This document shows, piece by piece, positions 24,001-33,700 of a stretch of DNA of 64,000 nt; position 1 is the stretch's first letter; each line of letters starts with the position of its first letter. Below the pieces are notes generated by a model. The model was given only the letters and a program-made list of their open reading frames with translations, was not told the origin of the DNA and searched no databases. This DNA is from Litoditis marina (Eukaryota; Nematoda; Chromadorea; Rhabditida; Rhabditidae): contig OZ038437.1 of assembly GCA_964036275.1 (NCBI GenBank), forward strand, positions 3,724,501-3,788,500, given 5' to 3'. The translations under genes were made by a program, and so were the position numbers.

Positions 24001-26733
24001 TTCTAATATTACACATCTTTGGACCAAAAGGCGAAAGGGTTTTCGCACTGAAGTATCTTGAGCCGCAAGGTCCAAGATAACACATACACCGCCAAGGGTC
24101 GCTGAATGGTCTTCGAGCAACGAAAACTTCGCTTTCACTCAATTTCCAATAACTTTTCGGCTACTCTCTATGGAAAAAGTCAAACCAACCTCATGCTGTC
24201 GCTCATTACTATCGCACATCGTATCGTCCGCGGTGTCAGAAGCCATCGAAATCTTCGACAGGTTCGCCAGCACGTCGTCAGCATCCACACTTCTGAAGCA
24301 ACTCATAATGAAACAGTAAACAGAGATCAATGCAAGAGGCCGCAATTTTTCAATGACGTCACAACACAATTATCAACCGATTCAGAGATGGAGATCACAG
24401 ATCAGAGAAAAGTAAGCTGTGCGTGTCTGTATGTGGTCTCATTGATACCACTACCATTATCTACAAACTCATCGTACTTTAGCATACACAAACCTATGAT
24501 ACCACTGTGAAAACGCTAGCAGCTTAAAATACCGGAGAAGATGCAGGCTTAAATACTGGTGTCGAATTAGCCTGCATCTCCCTATGAATTTCAAACAGTA
24601 CAGGCGACATCTGGCTGACCTCGGTATTTTAAGTTGCAAAATTGGTGAGTCCGGTATTTTAAGTTGCAGCGGTTTTTCAGAGCTATACCTAAACTACTAA
24701 TATCCTACGGTACTTGAAACCACTGTACATCAAAACCAGCCTATGGTGGTTCAGATATGCCGTGATGTTTTCCGCATAGGGGCAGTTAGTTGGTCTCCAA
24801 AACTACTATTTCAAATACTACTGAAATCTAGAAACTTATCACACACTAACCTACTCGTTCTTCTCTTTCTCTATATTAACCTATTCCAATCTCTCTCAGA
24901 ACGAATATTTCCCTTTCCCATACTACTACAACCATAACAAACTTGACCCTAAACACCAACCTATGATACTTCAAATAAGCCGTCTTGATGTTTCCCGCAT
25001 AAGGCAGTTGGTTGGTCATTGGCGGCGGGCCAACCGTCAGCTCTGGAAGGGGAGTTGAGGTGGACAGAGGACGCACTGATGACGCCGCCAGACCTACAAC
25101 TACATCGATTGAACTATCGATTCAAATTTAACCACACATTCAAAAATTACAGAACTTGCTGCTAGGCCCGAGCTATGAATATTGATTGAAATAAGTGGGT
25201 ATCAATCGACCACATTCGCGCCTAACATATGACAAACTCACATTGAACCTGTTTAGGGACGTGAATTGGCAATTCACATCGAGAATTTACCAGATTGTAA
25301 TGCAAAGAAAGCAAGTTTTGTAGTAACTGACGTTCAATTACAGGATAAACTACTCGGACCACATTACTTGAAAATGAAACCAACTCTCTCTCTCTCTCTC
25401 TCATTAAATCCTAAGCCAACAGACACACCATATTGTAAGAAAACAAACAACCAACGAAACATACCCTCATTCCCCTCCGTTCCACTAACAGGCACATGTC
25501 GCTGCTGGGCCTGCATGTACATCTCCGGAGGGTAGTAGACGGCAGGCTGCGGGGCCGCGGTGAAGTAGGCGTGCGGCGGGTAGGCCGCGGGCGCCATGCC
25601 GGGAGGTGCTGGAGGCATGTAGGCAAACGAATAGGGCTGGCCTGAACAGGGAGAGAATGAATAACATAAATGAATGAGGTGAACCTACAAAAGTGCTAAG
25701 AAAGTCGCAAACGCAACTGCTAACTGTCGCAACTGTTTGCGATCGTAAACCAGTTCGGACTTTTCCTTGAAAAAAAGAACCGCATTTAATTTGTTTGAAT
25801 AATTTGCAATTATTAAATTATGCCAATGCTAATTACATAAAACTTTCAATTTCAAATTGGTCAACCATCCGTTCAATATCTCTCTAAAATGACTTGATAT
25901 TGCCTAAAACTGACACAAAAACGCTCCATAAAATTCTAGACATATAACCTCAAATTTGCAAAATTATGGGCTGTCTTTTATCAATATATCATCACGCAGA
26001 GAGAAAAATTATACTTTGTACACTAATCTGCATTACCAATCGAGACTTACCTGGTATTTGCATCATGACAGGCTGTGGCATGGCCTGCCCACCGGTGCTC
26101 ATCATGTACTGCGCCTGCTGGTCCTGTGTGTAGTAGGCCGGCTGAGGTTGAGCGTACTGCGACGGATGGTACTGCATTTGAGCGCCACTGGCGGTAGGCA
26201 GCGAGGCGTAGTAGAACTGAAAAGGAGTTGTGTTAAAAGAGAAATCAAAAAAAATCGATAAGAAACACTGATCTGATCCATGTATGGTTCACTTTCACTT
26301 GAACCAAGCTAAAACTACAAACATCATGAATCGCGTGGGACTTGAGAATCGACTCGTAACCGGCTAAAAAAGTATTTTTCCAAGGTGGGGCAAAAAAGCC
26401 CAAATTCGAACTATTCGGACAAGATCGCCAAACTATGGCACATCAAGAGTACAAATTACAAAATGCAATTCCCATAACCAGCTAGCCAGCTACAAAAGCA
26501 ATAGAGCATAGAGATCAATGACACCACACACCCCAAACAGTTTGCATCTCTCTGACCTGTACACTCTCTCATCAAGGCCACTACAGAAGTGGGTGCCCTA
26601 CTGTGTGAGAAAAATCAGCTCAAATGTGGCATAATTAGCCAAGATGCCATATCAAAGAACAAGAAACCAAGAGCAATTCCCGTACCTGATGTTGGTCCAT
26701 GGCGGGCTGTTGTTGGGCGGAAGGCTGCTGCAT
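21014..26733 (-). CDS. mex-5: MEX-5/MEX-6-like tandem CCCH zinc-finger RNA-binding protein
   Basis: Coding exons, all phase-consistent: 26686-26733, 26051-26216, 25465-25641, 24961-25075, 24190-24292, 23429-23629, 22565-22756, 21857-22020, 21384-21491 and 21014-21128, giving 462 residues. The N-terminal third is rich in Gln, Pro, Tyr and Ala. A Ser-Thr-Pro near residue 136 looks like a polo-kinase docking site. Finger 1 (about 240-262) is C-x8-C-x5-C-x3-H preceded by YKTRL. Finger 2 (about 284-313) is C-x18-C-x5-C-x3-H. The tail has KVLLKNRNVAG, SMMCLASAGR and a Ser-rich LSLKKWNSSE end, which I recall as typical of MEX-5/6 (about 467 residues). In C. elegans these cytoplasmic proteins form an anterior gradient in the zygote and bind U-rich RNA. 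The start is the first ATG after a TTCCAG acceptor at 26,812; an open frame of 26 codons precedes it, so a small upstream exon is possible. MEX-5 and MEX-6 cannot be told apart here. Confidence 0.88.
21675..21770 (-). pseudogene. Duplicate of the 3' end of CCCH exon 8 with donor
   Basis: It matches the end of the exon at 21,857-22,020, reading HSPVETRSAAKPAAEKVMLK then NGNVAV, against HDSPVVTRSAAKPAAEKVLL in the parent, and ends at a GTGAGT donor. There is no good acceptor in front. The following intron text (ccgtgggactt) is duplicated too, so the unit spans the exon-intron junction. Confidence 0.85.
22118..22150 (-). pseudogene. Duplicate of the 5' end and acceptor of CCCH exon 8
   Basis: Reads TTTTTTAG then GTTCGCAACACTATTTCGCC, against TTTTTTAG and GTTCGCAACACGATCGCGCC at the real exon edge (22,020). 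The frame stops after about nine codons. It is a decoy acceptor just upstream of the true one. Confidence 0.8.
22261..22365 (-). pseudogene. Duplicate of the second zinc-finger exon's 3' half
   Basis: Translates as GLRCEFIHPTEKKFGQLSIH against GLRCEFIHPTDKEFAQLPRH in the parent exon at 22,565-22,756. The region that would hold the preceding cysteine is scrambled and contains a stop. It lies 200 bp downstream of the parent in the following intron, beside a dispersed repeat at 22,368. Confidence 0.85.
22368..22536. mobile_element. Dispersed element with cagtaa...ttactgg ends, copy at 34,267-34,434
   Basis: Both copies share gaaaaacggactactttttagc-like and ggtctacttttgatgaaaa segments. The 34-kb copy has clean inverted ends (tacaccagtaa and ttactggtgta). 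The 22-kb copy is more eroded and abuts the duplicated zinc-finger segment. Confidence 0.75.
22895..23070 (-). pseudogene. Two duplicates of the acceptor edge of the second zinc-finger exon
   Basis: Copies of the acceptor, the first exon bases (c-cttcgcgccc-gaacatga) and the flanking intron (gattatgaacagata) lie at about 22,900-22,930 and 23,030-23,065, upstream of the true edge at 22,756. The first reads a few matching residues and then a stop. Confidence 0.75.
24519..24671. mobile_element. MITE with gcagcttaaaataccgg inverted ends
   Basis: The left end is agcagcttaaaataccgga. The right end is tccggtattttaagttgcag, with a second partial copy of that end about 40 bp inside it. The element lies in an intron of the CCCH gene. 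Confidence 0.8.
24737..24795 (-). pseudogene. Duplicate of the 3' half of CCCH exon 4
   Basis: Reads TNCPYAENITAYLNHHR against TNQLPYAGNIKTAYLKYHR at the end of exon 24,961-25,075. The donor position has GC in place of GT. It sits in the next intron, 165 bp downstream of the parent. Confidence 0.85.
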
Positions 26734-26814
26734 CACTACGATCTTCTCTGATATGTCAATGACAGAGGCAATAGGATAGCCGGTATTAACAGGAGTGTTA
26801 GTGGAGGGGTTCTG
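26734..26814 (-). promoter_or_regulatory. 5' UTR and probable trans-splice acceptor of the CCCH gene
   Basis: A polypyrimidine run ending in TTCCTTCCAG (acceptor at 26,812-26,814) precedes 78 bases that are open in frame with the start codon. If no upstream exon exists, this is the spliced-leader acceptor. If one exists, these bases code for 26 more residues. Confidence 0.5.
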
Positions 26815-27694
26815 GAAGGAAAATAGCTTGGGAAAAACATATCAGCCAATGACAGTATAAGACAGATAGATAAACAGAAAGAGTGTAAGAGTCGAGGAGA
26901 GAAAGAAGATAACAACCATACGAGGAGAGAGAAAAACAGTGAAAAGAGATAATGAGATGAGAGAGATCGTCATCAATCGAAACCGAACATAAAAAAACAC
27001 TTAGGAATATCCTAAACCAGCTAAGTCCCCGCCCAACTTGGAAGATAGGACCATCATCGTAGCTACTAGCACAGTCACCTACTCCTGATTACATATTGAA
27101 GCAATAGTCAACGGTAAAATGTTTGTTCCATAAAACATCTGCTACAATTGTTATAAACTGTAAACAGAACAAATATCATGTTAAACTGTTAACTGGATAA
27201 ATATACTGTTAACATAACAGGATAAACAACATACTGTTAACATAACATGATAAATGTCCATAAATAATCTAACTAGAATACAATAAATCAGATAAATCTA
27301 ACTACTATTTGAGAGAAATACGAAAATAAGCTAGATAAGACCATCCGCCGAGAACACAAAGCACTGAATGATAGAAGAGTGGTCTTCTCAGTCTCAGCTG
27401 ACCCAGACAGCCTGCGCTGTCCCGCCAAATAGTAGATCAAATCGAAGTACAACGGGAACAAACTACAAACACAACATTATAGTCGAAAAACGACCAGAAA
27501 CATGCAAAAAATTCAAACAAAGATAATAAAGTGTGCTCTTTAAACACTGAAACATCATATCAGAAACATCAATGTCAATCGAATAACATATTTATTCCGA
27601 ATCTAAACCAAAGAATACACAAAATAGACCCATTAAACTAAGTTACTTTATGCTACAACCATAATCATAACTATATTGATTACTCCGGCTACAT

Positions 27695-29205
27695 TTACAT
27701 GTTATTAGCACTCTGTTTCACTTTTGTCCGGGTATCCTTTGAAACGTAGTTGGAGGGGACCAGATAACCAAAGATGTAACGACGCCCCACCATCTCTCCA
27801 ACGATAAACCACCAGACAACCTGTAACGGAAAAGATGTACATTAATCAAGTATGACTAATTTATGAAAAAGGAGCCCTTCGAGCTAAAATATGTGACAGT
27901 ATATGATTTTGCATCAAAAACAACCAAAATGTTCAAGTTTGGCGAAAAATGAGTTCAGTTCGCGGAGTTTCCGTATGATCTTCAGTGATACGGAAGAAAA
28001 ATAAGCTTGTGTTTATCTCCAAATCTGTCGAAACCATTTTGAACACTTCCAAATAGAATACGTTTTTTTTCTCGATTACGTTTAAGTTATTGGAAGGACA
28101 TGGAAGTTTACTACTCATACTGTGAAAATATCAGTGGGAATGGCAAATACAACAAACCAGTCACATACCTCTAGGAAAACAGCTGCGTAAACCAGGCTTT
28201 CACGCATAGTAAGCTGACGATAAGCCTTGCCTTGAATGGCAGATACCAATTGGTTGTAGCTGGCCTGAAAACGAAACTACGATAAACTTCAGCTTCGGAA
28301 CGACGTTGGGTGACTGATTTTGTTGAATGCTCATTCAATAACTCGTTCCATTTCTTCGAACCGCCGTGGGGCCTCAACCTCAATTACACTAAAGGGGTTG
28401 GTTTTTCCACCAAACCATACAGATTTTGCATAACTTTCATGTAGAACCGAATCGCTTCATGTGAGATATCGAGTCATTCTATTCACAAATTGAGTAAAGA
28501 CCTTCTTTTTGGGTGTGATTTTTCATTTTCTCAAAACAAACATTTAACGATTTGCATTGCCAACTTCACACTTTCTTCTGAGAGAGAATTTTTTGAATGG
28601 TCCCTTTATCGACCTGTCCTAACCTTGGCCAATTCCACAAGGAACCCGGTATTTCGTTAACCCTACCAGGTAACCTTAACCGGGTTACCTGGTTAACCAC
28701 TTGTTAACCCTCTTTTACAATGTCTTTTGGGGCAAATTTAAGGTTACCAAGTGGTTAACAAAGGGGTCAACCAGGTAACCCGGTTAATGGTTAACGGCTA
28801 GGGATAACGAAATACCGGGTTAAATAAAGGATTCGCTCCTAACCTTGATTGCCGGCAGGTCGGCGGCACGAGGTGGCGCCAGCTCGTGCTTCCAGACGGC
28901 GCGCAGAATGGCCAGGCGGCGAGGAAACTGGGCCTATAACAGACCATTTAGATGTGCAATGAGTAATGAAGTTGTACGAGGTGAAATGAATAATTCATCC
29001 ATTTCCAAAAATATTGACTTTCACACCAAATAGAAGAGTAAAAAATGTCAGATCTGCATTAGCCTAATTCAGTCAACTACACTGAATACATACCCACTGT
29101 AACAATATTGAATATTTAAAAAAAAACCCTAACCTTTTGGTGACGATAGATGGGTCCCAGCATGTTGGCGTACTTCTCAATCATATTCATTGGACGAGCC
29201 GCCAT
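27695..29205 (-). CDS. Mitochondrial F1Fo ATP synthase subunit g
   Basis: Four exons (29134-29205, 28844-28933, 28169-28264, 27695-27820) give 127 residues with perfect phase. Subunit g is a small inner-membrane Fo subunit that helps dimerise ATP synthase. The protein has a basic N-terminal half (QFPRRLAILRAVWKHELAPP), the family-typical QLTMRES-VYAAVFLEV segment and one C-terminal membrane helix VVWWFIVGEMVGRRYIFGYL. The GEMVGRR turn with a membrane-embedded Gly-Glu is characteristic of subunit g. Nematodes have paralogues (asg-1, asg-2), and I do not assign one. The start is MAARPMNMIEKYANMLGP, six bases after a TTTTTTGCAG acceptor. The gene is 880 bp upstream of the CCCH gene's first coding exon on the same strand. 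Its third intron, counted from the 3' end, hosts a MITE. Confidence 0.92.
28645..28821. mobile_element. MITE with acccggtatttcgtta ends
   Basis: The left end is acccggtatttcgttaaccc. The right end is ggataacgaaataccgggtt. The interior consists of mirrored ggtaacc/ggttaac strings, so nearly the whole 177 bp can fold on itself. It is intronic in the subunit g gene. Confidence 0.9.
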
Positions 29206-29215
29206 GTCTGACTGC
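29206..29215 (-). promoter_or_regulatory. Probable trans-splice acceptor of ATP synthase subunit g
   Basis: GTTTTTTGCAG is followed by six bases (TCAGAC) and the start codon. No upstream exon is apparent, which fits SL trans-splicing as known for nematode housekeeping genes. Confidence 0.6.
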
Positions 29216-29219
29216 AAAA

Positions 29220-30728
29220 AACGAAGGTAAGAGGACGAATCAGTAAAAAAATGCCACGTTTCCGTTCCGTGAACAATCCCACGTGAAAAGGAGAATAATG
29301 CAAATCAGCCATATATTCATATATTACATCATCCAAAATGAAAAAGATATGGTAACCGATTTCACGGTAAATTCACAACAACAAACACTTGGTTTTCCAG
29401 TACCTTTCAGAGAAACGAACAAAATAAGTCACAGCGGGCCAGTATAACGAAATAAAACAGATCTGTGCGTAGGCAGGCAGAACAAAATAAAACTCTTCGA
29501 GGTGAGCAAATGTGTCGATATGGATAGTGAGGTGATAGAAAACTATGGAGGAGCCAGAACGAAAGACACTATACGAAAAAAGTGGAGGGTGGATAAATAA
29601 ACAAAAACTACATGGATGCACTGTAGTCATATGTATAGTCACGTGAAACTGTTCAACACAGCAGAAGTAACATCATAATTTCCACGTTTCACGTAACTAT
29701 TCCATTTGCTTCTAAATAGATGTCATCAGGCAAGCTGACGTGGTGAGTTCCACTCCTGACCGACTGGTCTGTGGTTAGAGACAACTCAGAGACCACGCAA
29801 ACACCGAGACGCAGAGTTAAACTACACTATACGTAACAATGACGACATCTAAATCTCAAGAACAACCATCTAGGCAACAGAAGACGTGAGTAGGATCAAA
29901 CGAATTCTGCCAAGCAGCGGATGTAGAGTAATTTTACCAACTCAGCCGAAACAACTTGTGGAAAAGGCACTAAAATCACATTTTTTTCAACATCCAGTCG
30001 CAAAACTACATAAATTGGCTCCTTTCCTACCAGCTGTTAGAGCAAACAATTACACGGTAACTAGTAAACTAGTGTGATACCAGTGGCCGTGTTCACCAAT
30101 CCTCGGGAAGCTAAAATACCGTCCCGCGGGAAGGTAGGGCACGAAAATAGTGTGCTGGTGAGGAGGGTACAGAGACGCGGGAAGCTTTTTTACCTTCCCG
30201 GGATCTTGGTGAATACGGCCACAGGTGAACCCATTTTACGTGATAGTTTACAGGTACTTGTCACATACGCACAGAATGTAACAATATGAAAACGTACCCC
30301 TCAACTAGCACATCAAGAAAAAGTTATAAATGGCATCATACTACGAAAACTACAAGCCCACGACGTGCGGCACAAACTAAACAGTACAAAAGGCAAGAGA
30401 AACACCAAAAAGACATCAAGTACCAATAAATCATGTCATGAGCATCGAGGCGGACTAATCAATAAATCAATATCAAAGGCACACAGATCATGAATCAACC
30501 CGCCTTCCACGTATTATTAACCAGCAAAGTCAGTTGTGTACAGCACAAAGTGTCGTTGTTTTGTTGAAGAAATGCAATACAATTTGAGAGAACAAAGGGT
30601 AATCGGAACACACACAGAGAGAAAAAGAAAGACAACATCTTGTAGTTTGGATCTTGTAGTTTGTAGTATTGATCGGCTGTTTTCTTGTAGGTAGATCAAA
30701 CCATCCTCTCTGCATCTACACGTGTTTC
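29220..30728. other. Intergenic DNA between subunit g and innexin
   Basis: Contains a copy of the 6,438 palindromic element at 30,083-30,222, several CACGTG-type motifs, a gtcacgtgaaact phrase near 29,639 and scattered gtagtttg motifs near 30,640. The 89-codon open frame at 29,373-29,642 shows no family features. The innexin 3' UTR should occupy the right part. Confidence 0.5.
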
Positions 30729-33700
30729 CTATTGTCGAAGAAGGCCACGCCACGTCCAGGTCGTTGGGGCGGCAGCCTGAAATTTAGGGATTGACTAACC
30801 CGCTGTTTTTGATCCTCCTGTATTCAGAGAAATAAGATTTCATGATGTGCATGGGGATTAAACCACAACTCAGCTATCATTAGAAACACAATTTAGGGGT
30901 TGCTTTGGGGAAAGGCGGCTGAAACGGTAAATGTCATACTACTCTTCCGCTGTTTTTGTAGTTCGGTCTTCTTGTATTCCAACTGCAATTGAGAACGCAT
31001 ACTGTATCGAACAACAACGCAGATATGATTAACCAGAACCAGATTTTAGAAATTACCAACCAGAATCAAAGCCGTTTTCACACATCTCTTGGCTATTTGA
31101 ACGGCTAAAACTCAAACAACTACAACTAACGAACGTGTCATTCAGATTCAGCGGAAGTGTGAACCAAAAAACCTGCCCAAACATTCCAATTAACGAAATG
31201 AGCGCATGACCACAAAGTAGAAAAAATATACAATTTCCCGTAAAAAATTTGAGTTCTGTACAAGACTACAACTAACGAACGTGTCATTCAACGGAAGTGT
31301 GGCGTCGTCGAAATTCTGCTGCGACTGAACCGAGTCGGGCGGGGAGAGTGAGGGCGCCGACGGGAGAAGTGGCTCGTGTAGAACGTCCTGCAAGATGTAA
31401 AACGTAATACACAAATACATTGACTTTTCTACCAAAAATATTGCGTAAACATTTACATAACCATACTTCTACGTTAGGACAGTGACCGATTCTTTTCAGA
31501 GTTATTTATTTCAATTTCAATGTCTCGTATTCCCAAAGTCAAGACCCGAGACACTGAAATTGGTAAAAAACGAGCCGATTTTGAGCAGTTTCAAAACGTA
31601 GCAAAGAACGAAAAACTGACCCCCAGACTAAGCGAACGGAATCGCGTGCGGGGATACTTGAGGCCGATCGCGGCCTTATCCGTTTCACTAGGTTTTCGTG
31701 ACTCGTCGCTGGCTCTGGAAAGGAAGCTGTTCTTTATTTTTTCGAACATCAACATAATTTTCGACCTGAATGCCGGATGTTTTATTGGAATACGTAACGT
31801 TTGTGATTTTTCATGGAAAATAAGATATTCTTCCCGATCTTGGTGAAAACTGGATTGGTTTTGTGACATACGTGAGACGACTTTGTTGTACACATGAATA
31901 TATTGGAAATCAGGTGCTTTACTTGGTACAGGGTGGATGATTAGGTTTTGCTATTAAAATGTGACTATTGTTGAAATTGAAGAAGGACGATCATGTGGAC
32001 CAATCCCGAGCCATCGGTCCTTTAAACTGCAATTGAAAAATGTATTGCAGTATGAAGAACTGAACCGTTGCGATTGAACCACATAATTACCGTCCTTCTT
32101 TAAGGTGGTCTGAGCTTCGGATTGTGAAAAAACGGGTTAATCGAGCGCTGCTTTGTCGAGCAACATGACTGTTGAATGAGATACTCACTGCCTTCTCCTA
32201 TAAGGCCAGGGCATTCCATTGGTGCCCTTGTCCAGCAGACCAAACTCCAAATCTCCCCCTCGTTGGTGTGTCGTCTTCGAACTGGAAAATAGACTATAGA
32301 CAGAAAATAGACTATAGAATTTTAAAACATTCCCATAACGCAACATTTTGCTCAGAAAAACACGTTTAGAATCGGAAATAAACATATTTCATTGCAATGA
32401 GGAACAAAATTATTTCATTTTCCAAACCGGTATTTAAAAGCGAAAATTTCGTTTTTGGCCGAAAACTTTTCTTCTATACTTTGCTGCATATTGATCCTCA
32501 AACATTTGTGCATTCGCCTGAATCCTAATTCTGATAGTACAACATGCGGAAACTTCAAACTTTCCTACAGACCACTACAGTCTCAACTCATTGTTTCATC
32601 TCATATTTTTTCTTTCTCACTTTCTCTGATGAGCCAGTCGCACTTTTTTTATGTGCATAAATGATAGAATAAAACCCTCACACTGGCTGTACTGTCCTGT
32701 TCCATAGCTCCTGTGCCAGATCGTGGGTGACGAGTCCGCCAGCCTGGTTGTTGATGAACACCAACAGCAGAATTCCGTCGTGCCTAGAATAATAACAGTT
32801 CCTGAAACTATTTGAAACCAACATAATGTCGTTCTTGAAATATCAAGGGCATTCATTAAAGGAGTCATGTAGTTCCAACCCAGCCCCCAATTGAAAGTTT
32901 GCCGGATTGCCCTTCATCTTGCAATCATTCCACATCCCACTCATAACCAAATATTTCCAAAAACCGAAAACAGTGTTGAAACAGACAGATGGTTTTCACC
33001 CCAAACTCACGTTGCCTTTTTTCGATACAATCGTGTGATTACCTCGTTATACATGCTGAAACCTCAAACTATCAATATGAATTATCAATGTTCAATACCA
33101 CGTACCTCAACACATTTCCGAGGAAGAAGTCGATCAGACCGTGACCCTGTAGCGCACTTCTGTGTTCCACCCCCAACAACGAAGAAGCCGATGCAAAGAG
33201 CACGTCCTGACTCTGAAAAACGAACTACATGAAAAAGTAAAGCACTACCTTGTCTTTGATGCTTACTTTTACCATACTGCAATCGAACGTTTGAATTGTA
33301 TTGGGCCCATCTACTACTGAGAAACCATTAACGGTGGAAAAAAGCGTTTTCGCATTTTTAGTTACACTGCCAACTTGATGTGATACTTTATTGCGTGTTT
33401 CGAAAAAAACGAACTTGTCTTGTACTTTCGCTCGCCCAAAAAAAATGAAAAATTAGGTTTCGAGACCACCCACCGGCAAAAGCGAATCAGCTATCGAGTT
33501 CCGATACGAGCGAACCATCAGGAATACAGTGTACCGGATGGCGGACAGCAGATTGATGACACAGACAAATAACAGCCAAAAGTAGAGGAAGGTGTAGATC
33601 TTCTCGTTGATGAAGTTCAACATGAGCACGCACTGCATGTTGCGGTCGTTCACTCGGTTGCCGGCGCCTTGTTCCTGTACAGAACTGCCATTAGGAGCAC

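Noticed and set aside
27030..27060. Upstream first exon for the CCCH gene starting ATGATGGTCC
   Set aside because: The open frame is short and offers no donor in the phase needed to join the exon ending at 26,811.
31591..31893. 100-codon minus-strand frame as a separate small gene
   Set aside because: Its middle (31,621-31,714) is bounded by TTCCAG and GTCAGT and fits the phases of the neighbouring innexin exons exactly, so it is an innexin exon extended by chance into introns.
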